The translations under genes and the position numbers were made by a program. Positions 11,189-23,187 of a DNA stretch of 64,000 bases are shown piece after piece (within the stretch, counting starts at the first letter, position 1; the number at the start of each line of letters is the position of its first letter). Source of the DNA: Tetrahymena elliotti 4EA (Eukaryota > Ciliophora > Oligohymenophorea > Hymenostomatida > Tetrahymenidae); NCBI GenBank assembly GCA_000231825.2, contig JH720315.1, positions 836,657 to 900,656 on the forward strand, read 5' to 3'. Below the pieces are notes generated by a model, which ran no database searches, was not told the DNA's origin, and saw only the letters and a list, made by a program, of their open reading frames with translations.

Positions 11189-14100
11189 AAAATAAAAGTC
11201 TTAATTACTTTTAAATATTCTTATGATTATCAAAGATCTTATAATTTATAAAATTTAACTTAGCTCTTAAGTATTAAAAACAAATAAAAATCTTACCTTC
11301 ACATTAAATTTTCGTTTATTTATCTTAATTAGATTTTAATAAATTTTTTTATTTTTATTAGAATAAGATTTTCATAAATATTTATTTAATTTAAAATAAA
11401 TTAATTTTATTTTTAAAAAATAAAAAAATAAATAAACCAGGTGATAAAAAAGTAAAACAATAATTAAACTAAAACAAGAAGAAAAATTATAAATAAAAAT
11501 TTTGATTTTTTTTAAATTAGAAAATTGTTTTTGAATTTTATTTAAAAAATAATTTATATTGTATTTAATTAATTAAAGTAAGATAGTTAGTATAAATAAA
11601 AACAAAGTATAATTTAATATTATGTTTGAAAATAATTTTTTTAATGTTAGTTTTAAATGTTTGAGTTTATTTGTTAATTTAAATCAACAATCTTCAGATA
11701 TTCCAAAGAAAAAATCCTCTTGATTATACTTTTCTAAATGATTTCTTTCTCCAGAGGGGATACAGTGAGAGGAGTATTAGTATTCAACTCCAAGTTAATT
11801 TTTCATGGTAAATAAGAATCGTCTGCTAGTCAAGCAGTAATTAAAGGCAAGGAACTATATTTTTTCTTTTTCAATAGTTTATTCAATATGAAGGCAAGGT
11901 ATTTAAGTAAATTATCCTTTGAGTTAATTCTAGTAAAATCCCATACAATTAGTTGCAGTAATCAAAAAAGAAGAGACAGCGATCAATAAAACCAAAATGT
12001 TTGTTCTCATTTTATTACTTCGTTTTTTAGATGTTGTTTTCTTTATTTATTTTTTATTAATTCTTTTATATTGCTTAATTTATCAAATTAGAAGATTTTA
12101 TAGTATGATTTCTAGACTGAATAGAATTAAGTTTAAGCCAATTACTTCTTATCTATCTATTTACAAAGTCAATCTGAAAGAACGCTTTTAATAATAAATC
12201 AAGCTTTTATGTGAATTAATAATTTTTTTCATTAATTTCTTTTTTTAGAACAATAGAAAAATTATTGATTAAAAAGTTGTGTCTATTTTTTGTTTTCATT
12301 CATTCTTTTGCTCACTCGTTCATCCTTTTGAAAGTTATTTAAATTTTTTTCTATTAGAGCAAAGTATTTTTAACTAATTTCTAGCTCATAGAAATAATTA
12401 TCTAGACAAAAACGTAATCTTCAAAGAAAAGTAAAATGATGATAATTCTCTCATAGTTCACTCAAACTAAACATATCTATTTTTTTATCCCCTTTTTCTA
12501 AGAATAGATTATAAAAACTTAGATCATAACTTTGTCTTTGAATAAGTGGCTTTGAAAGGAAAATGTAAATTAAGGAAAAATGCTTCGTCTAAAAGATCAA
12601 AAAGGTTATAGCTAGATATATAAATAATAAAGGATTTGTTGCTAGAGTTATTCAAGTAATTATTCATACAATTTTTTATCAAAACAGTAATATTAAAATT
12701 TACTGCTAATTTTTAGGTAAGAGTAGCTATATTCAAATAGTTCTACAAAAGAAAGTTATTTTATTTTCATAAAATTGCTTTGAAATAAAACTCATTTCAT
12801 GATATAAATTAATCTACTTTTTATTTTTATAATTTAGTTCAATCTAAATTCTCTGATATTCTTTATAAATAACAAAATAATGTTCAATACATATATAAAT
12901 ACCTTTTGAATCATTATTTATTTATGTATTAACAGAGAAAAAGATTTTACTTATTTATTGAATATGATATAAAATACATTGGCATTTGATATTTGAAATT
13001 TACAAACAAAAAAGAAATTAATTTAATTTTTTAGGATTTTTTGTTTTTTGTAATAATATTGAAAAGTACCATAAAATTTTAAAGTTAAGCTAATATTAAT
13101 CAAAGATTAGTGTTATTAAAGTAATTAAGTCATAATTTAAGAAAGGATGTACAATAATTAGTATTAGATATTTTAAGATATCCCAATTAACTTTTCTAAA
13201 TATTTAGAGTATTTAATTATGTTCATTAAAATACCAAACATATTAGATTTTTTTATCTTAAAATATTTAAAACATGATATTTCAACAGTTAAAGCTAAAA
13301 TTTGTATTTAAATTAAAAAAAATCATTTAATTTTATTTGAATTTTATTTCAAGATAGATTTTAATATAAATATCTACTTAATAATTTTAGTCCTGAAAGA
13401 GTTAGCATCATTACAAAAACAAACTATCACATAAAACAAAGTCAAACAATAAAGAAGATTTAAGATCAAATAAAAAATAGATTCTATGGTAATGAAACTA
13501 GAAAAATATCAAAAACATTCAATTTACACTAATCCTTTTTTAAAATAGTTTGTAATTAGTTTTGTTATACCTTAATTTTAAATTTTAGGTAATAGTCTTT
13601 TATAATTAGCTCTAATATAAAAAGATATATTACCACTTCTATTTAAGTATTTTGATCAATTTGAAAGATTAAATATAACTTATGACCATATAGTTCGAGA
13701 AAAATTTTTTTTTTAAAGTTTTTACAATACACAAAAATGTTTTAGGATAAAAATTAGAAATAAGATAAAAGAGATAAGTTATTTTTCTCCAAATTTTATT
13801 ATGGATTTCTCTACATGAAATTTTTCAAAAGAAAGTGTTATAAATCAAAAAAATTAAAATTAAAGGAAGATAAATGTATTGTTGATAAAAAAAGGAAATT
13901 TGATACTACTTAAAATAAAATTATTTATACAGTTGATAACATTTCTAACATAAGTTAAAGTTAATGTCTATAGAAAATACTATTAAGATTTAATAAATAA
14001 TAAGAATTAATAGAACTTTAGGTGTTAAATTAGTATTTTCATACATAGTAACTCTTAACAACTAACTTCTTCATTTTAAGAATTTTTCTAATTATTAACA

Positions 14101-15603
14101 TTTTAATATCCATACCTACTGAGTTTTATCTATGTTAAAATAAATTTGTTAAATTTAAATTCTAAAAAAAATAAAAACAATAAGAATAATTTTAAACTAT
14201 TATTTAAGACTCACTAATCAATCATAATTTTTTATTTGAATATTTGATATTTAGCTTACAACAATATTAATAAAAAAACTCATTTAAAGTAAATGAAAAA
14301 ATCTTTACAAAACGTTTAGTTTCAAAGTCAATAAATTAGTGACCTAAGCCAAAGCTAAGATTAAATTATGAGCACCTTCACTCCCAATTTCATTGAAACT
14401 TTTAAGAATTATAACATAATTTTATTAATACTAAAAAAATATTTATGATGTTTAATAATATATTCACCTTAATCTAAGAATTAACGAATTGAGGTTAGGG
14501 TAGTTTTTCAGAGCTTAACTAAAAGCTAAGGCACCCTATGTAGTAATCTAGTTATGTCTTTTTTATTATTAAAATAGATTAAATTAAAAAATGAATAAAA
14601 TAAATTAATAACCCAACTAATATATTTCAAATTAAGAAAAAAAGTTTGTTTTGATTTTTTTACTCTTTTGAAATAATGAAATGAGAAAAAAATAATTTGT
14701 TTAATAAATTTACTGTAGATCAATTGACAAGAATTATAATTTAGGGCACAATGTTAATGTGTTGCTTAAATTTATTAAACTTTAGTCGCCAATTTAACTC
14801 TCACTTTTTTATATTTAGATATATTAGAAAAATAAGTATAATGAATTTCAATGAAGAAAAACTAACTAATTTTAATTAATTAAGAATTATTTTTAAGCTT
14901 AGAAAATTTAACACTTTAATATTTTACTAAAGATCAAAAGTCAAAGCATTAAGATTAGAGCAATTTTTTAGGGTAGAACATAAATTTGAAACTTCTTATT
15001 CGCCAAGTTATTTATAACTTTTAAAATTAGAGATTTTTTTTTATTTAGAGAAGCAAAGTAGAATTAAAATAACTAATCATATTTACGGAATTCTAATTTC
15101 AATCTTAGAGTGAGATTCGACAGAAGAGTTTAAAAACTTTTTAATAATAAAAATTAATTTAATTAGCTATTCAAAAAACTTCAATTTACATCTTCTAACT
15201 TGCTAAAACATTTTTTTTAGAGTGCCATTTTTCGTTTTGAGATATTTATTTTTATTAATTTTATCAAATTTATATTTATTAAAAAACTATTAAATCAATC
15301 AAATTGTTTGTTATGTACTAATAAACACGCAATCTCCTAACGAATTAATTTTCTAATTTTTATAAAGAATATTCCTTCAAATAATAGCTTCAAACTGGTA
15401 ATAGACTAATTTAAATTTTTGATATAGGTGAAAGTATCAGAATCTATTATATTATATAATTCTGATCATAAAAATTTTCATTATTTAATCTAGTAGAAAA
15501 ATTTAATTTCTATTCAATAAAAAACTGAAAGAAAAGTAAAACATTTATTTTTAAAATTAAAAAATAAATAAAATTATATTTTTGATTAATCTAAACAATT
15601 TTT
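11189..15603. other. long mostly non-coding region
   Basis: 4.4 kb without a confident gene. Apart from the weak ORF at 11657-12214, a TGA-free stretch follows on the plus strand from about 12.36 to 12.97 kb. It has no recognisable domain, and such lengths arise by chance when TGA is the only stop. From 13.0 to 15.6 kb I see only AT-rich sequence with a few loosely similar patches (TTAGGG followed by a purine-rich tract near 14490, 14740 and 14965). Confidence 0.5.
11657..12214 (+). CDS. possible arrestin-like ORF, 185 aa (doubtful)
   Basis: An uninterrupted frame from ATG 11657 to TGA 12212-12214. The stretch RGDTVRGVLVFNSK (about residues 40-53) resembles the G-E-x-V-x-G-x-V strand pattern of the arrestin/VPS26 N-terminal fold. 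It is followed 30-50 residues later by a phenylalanine-rich F-N-S segment and a strand ending L-V-K-S, in roughly the order seen in VPS26C/DSCR3-type proteins. The C-terminal half does not follow the family, so introns may be missed, or this may be a decayed copy or a chance open frame. The ATG is simply the first in frame. The similarity is remembered, not computed. Confidence 0.25.
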
Positions 15604-17895
15604 TCAGAATATAAAATACAAAAAAGCAAATATGATTGAATAAATTAAATTTTAAGCATTAGCTACCACAACAACTGTTGGGTTATCTGTACAGCCTTTA
15701 GTACATTCACTAGTTAAGCATAATTTACAGCCTTAATAAGTCATTTTATAACCAGCTGAACAAAGTTAACAGGAATTTCCTTGGCTTTTAACTTTACAGC
15801 CTTAGAACAATTGACATTAATTCTCTTTACCCTAATAAAAAATGAAAGATTTAGATATTTTTAAGCAAATTTAATTGAATTAAGTATTGATTAAAAATAT
15901 TTGAAAATTTACTGATAAAGTAGGATCAGTACTTAAGTAGTAACTGTTAAGACACTAAGTACATGTTAATTTATCTGTACATTTAAGACACCCTGGCATA
16001 TTATAATTACATTTTCTACAAATAGTAGTAGAATCTAAGTAATATAAATTTGAAGAACAAGTGTTTTTGCAATTCATATAACCTAAATCTGTGCATTCAC
16101 CACAACTAACATCACAAAGATTGCAAGTTCCAGCTGTTCCAAAAGTATTTGTGAGACAAGTCTAACAAGTGGTTGCAGATGAGCATGTTTAACATCCAGT
16201 ACCTTTAAAAAGAATAAATAATTTTTAATGTAAAATAATAATTAATTAAAATACCTTTTAAATCTGGTGTACATCCTTTACAAGTTTATGTGCCATCTAA
16301 AAAGTATCCTGGAATACAAGCACTGCAAGAAAAAGGAGATCCAACACAAGTTGAACAACCTTGCATGCCACCATTATTAAAGTCACTACATGAAATGCAA
16401 CTGGTTCCTCCAGGACCTATGAAGTATCCAGTATTACATTAAGTACAAGTAACATCAAGAGTATCAGAACCATTCGTACATGTCGAACAATTAGGTATAG
16501 CTAATTAACAACTTTAAATACAAGTTCCTTTACTATTAAAGGAGAATGAAGTATCACATGTCTTACAAAGACCATTATTTTAATATGCTGTACAATGACT
16601 TATTTTATATACACATTAAGATTTATCAAAAGTCAAAGCTTTATCATTTGTGCATTAAATTATTGTTGTTGCTGAAGAACATCTAGCAACACCAAATTAA
16701 GGACAAACTTTACATTTTCCATTTGTATCTTAATAATATCCATCAGCACATGAAAGGCAAACTTCTCCAACCTTTTTACAAAAATAAAATAAATTCCATT
16801 TTGTAACAAATAAAATCAATCTACTGGTTAAATGTTGTCACAAAATGCTACTTGCCTACATCTTCCTTAACCATCAGCATAGTAAAAAGGCAAACAATCT
16901 TAACATTTTGTAGGATATGAACTCTAGCAAGAAGCACAATTTTAAGCAAGGCTTCCATAGCTTGTACATGGCTATTTATTAATTATTTTAAAAATTTATC
17001 ATTTAGTCATTTATTTCATTTTAATTTTGCTTAATAATCGTTTAAGTTAATTCAATATGAGCTTCTTGGGTTTATTCATGGTAATTTTATGGATTCAGAT
17101 TCTAAATACAATTAAACGTAATCAATAAATGTTTATTGATTCATGCATTGTATTCACTTATAAAATATGAGCAGGGTAATATCCCTCTCTATGGATATAT
17201 ATCTGATTTGGGGTTATTGTTAATTCAATCAATTTATAACTTTAAAAATCCAAATGAAATCAACCATAATTGTTTATGTCGTTGATATTCACTAGTTAAT
17301 AAATATAAAACAATAGCAAATTATATTTAATGAAAATTACTAAACAGGATCCTGAAGTAGAATCTGGATAATAACCATTGGAGCAAGTTGCACAGTTTCC
17401 ATTTGTACTACATGTTAAACAATTAGATCCAGTACAGGGCTAACATATACCAATAGAATTGAGAAAATATCCTTTTAAACAAGAAGTGCATACTCCATTA
17501 CTACTGCATGTTTAGCAATTAGGATCAAGACATTAAGAACAAAACCACTAATTGTTAAGATAGTACTAAGAAGGGCAGTCTTGACATACTTGAACTTGAC
17601 TTTGTGTGTTAAAACAACACTTTGTTCCACATTCTGGAGCACAGCTCAGACATACTGTTTATCCTGCTGCAAAAGTTATATTTTTTGGATTGTAGACTTA
17701 AAATCCTGTAATACAATCATCGCAAGTGTCTTAAATTTTAGTTTTACTGCAAGAACAACCTTACTAACAGTTAATGCATTAAAAGCCATCCCAAAACTAA
17801 TTAAGATTGCATAAGAAAGTAGTATCGCTGGTTCTTGAGAAAGCATATTTAACAAGAAATAATGTAGTTATTGTTAAAAAGTTTATGTATTTCAT
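15604..17895 (-). CDS. cysteine-rich GPI-type surface protein, 569 aa, 5 exons
   Basis: Minus-strand exons 17895-17341, 16971-16852, 16771-16255, 16202-15913 and 15831-15604 join to 1,710 bp. The ATG at 17895 begins a signal peptide (hydrophobic residues 4-19, cleavage after AFS). The mature part is built of repeated C-x2-C units with C-x-T-C, C-x-S-C and G-Y segments, as in furin-like/growth-factor-receptor Cys-rich proteins and ciliate surface antigens. The C terminus ends in about 15 hydrophobic residues directly before TGA 15604-15606, after a V/A-rich stretch, as expected for a GPI-attachment signal. The first intron (369 bp) is unusually long for this window. The protein probably coats the cell or cilia; ligand unknown. 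No enzyme motif is seen. Confidence 0.88.
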
Positions 17896-18734
17896 AATCA
17901 AAATAAATGTAAAGTGAGTGAATGTATTAATTATAGATAAAAAGTATTGTGTCCAATTAGAAATGTTTAGTATTAATCAATGTGCTTATTATTTCTTATT
18001 TTTAAGAGTACTTCTCAGAATAAAATATTTTTTAATAACTGTTTTCTAGATTTATTTAAGATCTAAATTGTTATTACTCTACTTAAATATTATTAACTAT
18101 TTTTGTATATGTATTATTATATCTAAATCATAACAAATTAACTACAAAATCTTTAAGCTCAAAAATAAGCACTTATGTTTATTTAATTTATTTGTAAGAA
18201 AAGATTGATTTGTTTTATTAATTCAGGTGAATAATCTACTCTTTTTTTCATTTGTTATTTACTGAATGAATCTGATTGTCAATTAATACATTTTATATTC
18301 TTTAGTATTTTAGAACAATTTAAAAATTCAAGAAACATTTTATAATTTTCTTAATTTTTAGATTATCAATTTTCATTGGAATTAAACAATAATATTCAAA
18401 AAATGATATTTTGTTGAATTAAATAAAAACAAATTTTAATTTACTCAAATATATATTTTTTTTGTGACTTAACAATTACTCAAAATATTTTAGAAATAAT
18501 TAAATAAAATATAATAGGATTTAATAAATAAATATTTCTTCATATTTTTTATATTTTTTGTTTGAAAATTGGGAAAAAAACAATTGTATGATAAAAAAAT
18601 TTTTTTTTTCTTAAAATTTTGTTTAGTAAAAAATATGTATTCACAAAATTATAAAAAGTGTTTATTAAAATATTGCTTATAAAAAGACATTTTAAACAGT
18701 AAATTTATGCATAGAAATTATTTTGTTTTAAAAC
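17896..18734. other. intergenic spacer
   Basis: AT-rich, nothing recognised. It lies between the start of the Cys-rich gene and the end of the next minus-strand gene, so it contains the Cys-rich gene's promoter. Confidence 0.6.
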
Positions 18735-20363
18735 TCAGTCTATCAGATCATAAATTATTTATGTGTTGTTATTCTGCATGTACTATTAGAAGTAGTTTTT
18801 GAAAATGAAGCTATTAATTACCAATTAGTTTTTTAAATAGAAATATTATTCTTAGATTTTAAAAACAGTATTGTGGATACTAAATAGTTGAATGTAAATC
18901 TAGTTTTTACTAAAGAAGCGACATAACTCAACGCTTTTTTCAAGATTTAAAAAGTAGACACCAAAATCAATTTGTTTGATATATGGATTAATTTTATGTC
19001 CTTATTTCAAATATTATTAAAGGTAATAAATTGATAACTCTTGAGAAAGTATAACTATCATATAGTTATTTTTAGGATCTTGCTTTCTTATTTTAACTCT
19101 TTCGCTGCTAAATTAAGTATAAATGGTACTCAAGTTAAATTAAAAAAGCAAAGTGAAAACTATATTTTGATAGTGTTGTTGATTATTAGGTACTTTTATT
19201 TCTGTAAATAACAAGTTTTTAAATAGTCTTTATTGGTCTTTAAGACTATGATTATTATGCTAATCTAATTATTGCATAGTTTTTATTTAAATAAATCTAT
19301 CTCCATTAATGATTGGCTCTAAGACAAAAACATAATTCCAGTAACATTGATATATAAAATTTATAAGCTAAACGCAAATAAAAAAATTAATAGCACTTTA
19401 AATTGAGGGGATTGCTTATTATTCATAAAAATATTTATAAAAGATTAAAAGAGCTATTAAACTTTTAAGCAATTTCATACAGCTTACTAATTTCCAGAAC
19501 TTAAAGGCTTAAAAGCCTCTGTAATCATAGCTGTGTTTTCTTGAAATACTTATTCTAACATCAGAAAGAGCATTGGCCCAGCTATCTATAAAAAATAAAG
19601 CCCATGAGATCAACTTAGAAAGATAGATGTGACATGTAAATGGCCTACTTGTGTCTCTCTTTAAAGTAAAAACGAGCAATATATTCTCTACAAAAATGAA
19701 TAAAAGGAAATATTAAAAAAACATAGAGATTTGAATAGAGAAAATGATCATTAAGACTATATAGCTGATAGAATTAGAGAGATCAATTAATATTTTTATT
19801 GTTTCTTCTAAATCAGGGTAGTAATCAAAAAAATATTCAGAATCTATATTTTTGCTATTTAGAATGAGCACAGTGAAAGAACTTAATGATACCAAGTAAT
19901 GGAATAAGATGTATTCTTATTTGCCTATTAGTATAATCCAAATAAAGAGAAACAAGCTTTGAATTGCAGAAAGAGTGTTTTAAATCTTGCATTTTATCAT
20001 GATATTATCAAATGTTAATGAGTTCTTGCCTAAGAAACACATGATATCAGTAACTAAAAACTATTCAAAAAAGGCCATTTTAATTTAACTTTTTAAATTA
20101 GGGACTAACAGCTAGCAATGAACTAAGTACTTAGCAGAAATCATTTTTTCATAAATGATACAAGGAAGGGCAAAAACAATCCAGATGTAGTAGCCATTCT
20201 AATTGAAAAATAAAAAAAGCAATTAAACAAATAAAAAATCAGTTTAAACTACCTTGATTTGCAGATAAAGAAAAAATATTTAAGTCAGCAATGATATCTT
20301 AGTAAGAACATAGTAAATCCACAAACCCAATTTAATAATTATTTGATTTAAAATGAAGTTCAT
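18735..20363 (-). CDS. multi-pass membrane protein, 524 aa, 2 exons
   Basis: Exon 1 is 20363-20253 and exon 2 is 20198-18735, separated by a 54-bp intron beginning GTAGTTTAAA. Together they give 1,575 bp ending at TGA 18737-18735. The ATG is the first after an in-frame upstream TGA. About six to eight hydrophobic segments lie in the first 350 residues, including one near residues 16-36 and a long pair in the middle rich in Ile, Phe and Leu. The last 170 residues are soluble, with a short Q/N-rich end. There is no classic signal peptide, pore motif, kinase or transporter signature that I recognise. Its location is probably the plasma membrane or an internal membrane; role unknown. Confidence 0.82.
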
Positions 20364-21302
20364 TTCTATTTTTAAGTATTTCTTTTTAAATTCTTTTAAT
20401 ATCAAAAATCAAATTTACACTTAGTGATTTTTTAATCTAATTATTATCATTCATTTAAAAATTTTCAATCCTTTTTCTAAAATAAGTAGAATCAATCAAT
20501 TAATCCTTTGAATATTTTAAATTGATAAATTAATCAACTATATCAGATAAGAAATCAGAAAACTGTTTTTGTCATTCTATTTATTTATCATTAATAAAAA
20601 CAAAATCCTAATAATAATTTACAACAAAATTTTCACTATTTTCCTTGATAAATAATCTAAATTTTTCAAAAAATTATTGCTATTGTTTCTAAAATGGTAT
20701 TTTTGATTGTTAACTCAATTAGTCAACAAATTTTTTTATTTTTATCAGATAAAACAAGTTTTAATCAAAAGGTTAAAGTATGATTTTCTTAATAAATTTT
20801 TTACTTATTACTTATTTCATGTATGTTAAATATTTTGAAATTAAATTTTAAAAATAATAAAGAAATTATTTTATTCATGTTTATTTTCTAAATACAAGAT
20901 GAATTTATGCTTATTTTAAAAATTTAAATTTACAAAAAATTTTGAAATAAGATAAAAAAATTTTCTAAATTAGCAATAAAAGTTTTAAAAGATTTTAATC
21001 TTAGCATCTGGAAATTTTATAGTCATTATTTTTGATTCATGGGTAAAAATGTTGAATTTGTTTGATATTTTAAAAATATAGAATTATTTTAATGAAACAA
21101 ATGACAATATTGAAATTATTAATAAGAATTATTACAAAAATTCATACTTGACTAGTCTACCTACATCAATTTATTATAATAGATGCTATAAAAAAGAAAA
21201 TCTATTAAATAATCTACTTTCGGTTGAGTTAAAAATCAGTGGATAATAAAAAGAATATAAAAAATAAATAAAGTTAAAAGTTGTAAAAAAATATAGAAAA
21301 GA
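20364..21302. other. divergent intergenic region
   Basis: About 940 bp between a minus-strand gene start (20363) and a plus-strand gene start (21303), so it should contain both promoters. It is AT-rich with poly-T and poly-A tracts. No specific element is identified. Confidence 0.6.
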
Positions 21303-22313
21303 ATGGAGGAAGTAAATTTAAGTTACAAGGAGGTTATTGAGAAAATAAAGAATAAGCAAATTAACAATATTTTGTTTTTAACTGGAGCAGGAATAAGCAC
21401 CTCATCAGGAATTCCGGATTTTAGATCCCCAAATGGTCTTTATTCAAAAGTTTAAAAATACAATCTTGAATATCCAGAGTAGATATTTGAGATTAAGTAT
21501 TTCACAAAGAATTAGATGCCATTTTATGAGATGGATAAAGAATTCTTTTCTGAAAAACCACATTTTACATCAGCTCACTATTTTATGGCAGAAGCAAGTA
21601 GGAGATAGTAGCTCTTATATGTTTTTACTTAAAATGTAGATGGTCTAGAGTTGGAAGCTGGTCTACCCTAAGAAAAGCTTTGCTAAGTTCATGGAAATTA
21701 CAGAGGAGCAAGATGTTAAAAATGTGGATTCAAACATGATATTAACAAATATAAAGAATTTGTACAAAAGTAAGTTATTTACAAATGCGAAAATTGCAAG
21801 AGAGGGCCTGTGAGACCTAACGTAGTATTTTTTGGTGAGAGACTTGATAAAGGCTTTGAAAAGAATACATATAAAATAGCTGCAGCAGATTGTGTATTTA
21901 TAATGGGAACCTCTATGTAAGTAGCTCCTTTTAATTTAACTGTAGAAAAGATTTCAAAAAATGTTCCAGTAATTGTAGTTAATAGAGAAATGGTTTATAT
22001 TCCTGAAAAAAAGTATATTCATCTTAAAAATGATATCGATGATAATGTAGAATAAATAATGACTGACTTAGGTTGGGATTTCCCTAAAATAGAAAGAAAT
22101 TATCCACATGACTGGTTCAGTAATACCTAAAAGCAAGAAAAAACATAAAAAGAATTAAAAGAACAAGAAGAAAATGTAAAATACTAATATTCTTCTGGAT
22201 ATTATAATGACAATGTGATCGTTTAAAATAAAACAAAAATAAAATAAAAAACTTAAGAAGAAGTAGAAGAAATGAAAAAATTAGAGAAATTATTTGAAGA
22301 TTTGGATGTCTGA
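21303..22313 (+). CDS. SIR2-family NAD-dependent deacetylase (sirtuin), 336 aa
   Basis: Intronless, ATG 21303 to TGA 22311-22313. All sirtuin landmarks are present in order: NAD-binding GAGIS (28-32) and DFRSP (39-43), TQNVDGLE (109-116), catalytic His130 in the V-H-G motif, the zinc-binding pairs C138/C141 and C162/C165, VVFFGE (174-179), GTSMQV (202-207) and N-R-E (227-229). The core follows the usual family length. After residue 270 comes a charged Lys/Glu/Gln tail without a recognised domain. The family removes acetyl or related acyl groups from lysines using NAD+, producing nicotinamide and O-acyl-ADP-ribose. No mitochondrial presequence is evident, so a cytosolic or nuclear location is inferred. 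Nothing suggests inactivation. Confidence 0.96.
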
Positions 22314-23187
22314 AAAATTTTAAAATATTAAAGAATTCACAAAATAATTTTATTTATTTTTACTTAAATATTATTTTCCATGTTATTCATTTTATTAAAA
22401 AAACTCTAAAATTTGAAATAATTCAGTCAATTCTACTGTTTTTGTGAGTATTTCAAAAATATCTTGAAAAATAAATTTTTGTTTGTATTAAAAATATATT
22501 TCTTAAACAAAACCTAAATTTAGTATACTGCAATATCTTTAAATAAACCCACTCTCTTCATTAATTTTCAAAAAATTGCATATTTTTTAAGCAAATTAAA
22601 TGTAAAATCAAATTATTTTATGTATTTGGATGTATTATTGAGAATATATGATATGATATAATATTAAAAATATATTATATTATGATAAGAATAATATAAA
22701 TATTAGCTATTTTTTAACGTTTATCTGATCTTATTAAAGAAACGATTAAAATATTTTAAAATGAAAAAATTTTATTTGAGAAACTAGAATAAAAGTGTTA
22801 AATTTGATAGAGAATGATGATTTATACTTGTTTCTGATGAAGATAGAAGTTTTAATTAAAATTAATTGAAATAGTAAAAAAGGAGGTAAAATTTGATGGG
22901 TTTAATCGGATGAATTGATTAAATTGTTTCGCGCATTTTTCTTGTAAAATTCAATTTGATGTACTATTTTATTTCAGTAAGAATCTTAATTATTGAATAA
23001 ATTCAAATCAAAAAAAGAGGTTGAATAGCAAAATTAATTAATAGCTATTGGTTGGCCTACATAGATATTTAGTTTAAATAATATTGAATTGGTTCAGAAT
23101 TAGGAGAGGAAATCGTTTATAAATAAATAAATAAAACAAATTAAATTATCTTGTAATATTAGAAAAAGGTCATAAAAAGTTATAAAT
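22314..23187. other. intergenic spacer
   Basis: AT-rich with an almost pure A/T palindrome-like tract near 22650-22690. No coding frame is seen. It contains the promoter of the B-box/kelch gene. Confidence 0.6.

Noticed and set aside
12360..12970. TGA-free plus-strand stretch of about 200 codons
   Set aside because: No start, domain or codon pattern is convincing. With TGA as the only stop in an A/T-rich sequence such lengths occur by chance.
14526..14723. 65-codon minus-strand ORF rich in Phe, Ile and Lys
   Set aside because: Its composition is what random A/T-rich DNA encodes. There is no hydrophobic pattern or neighbour support.
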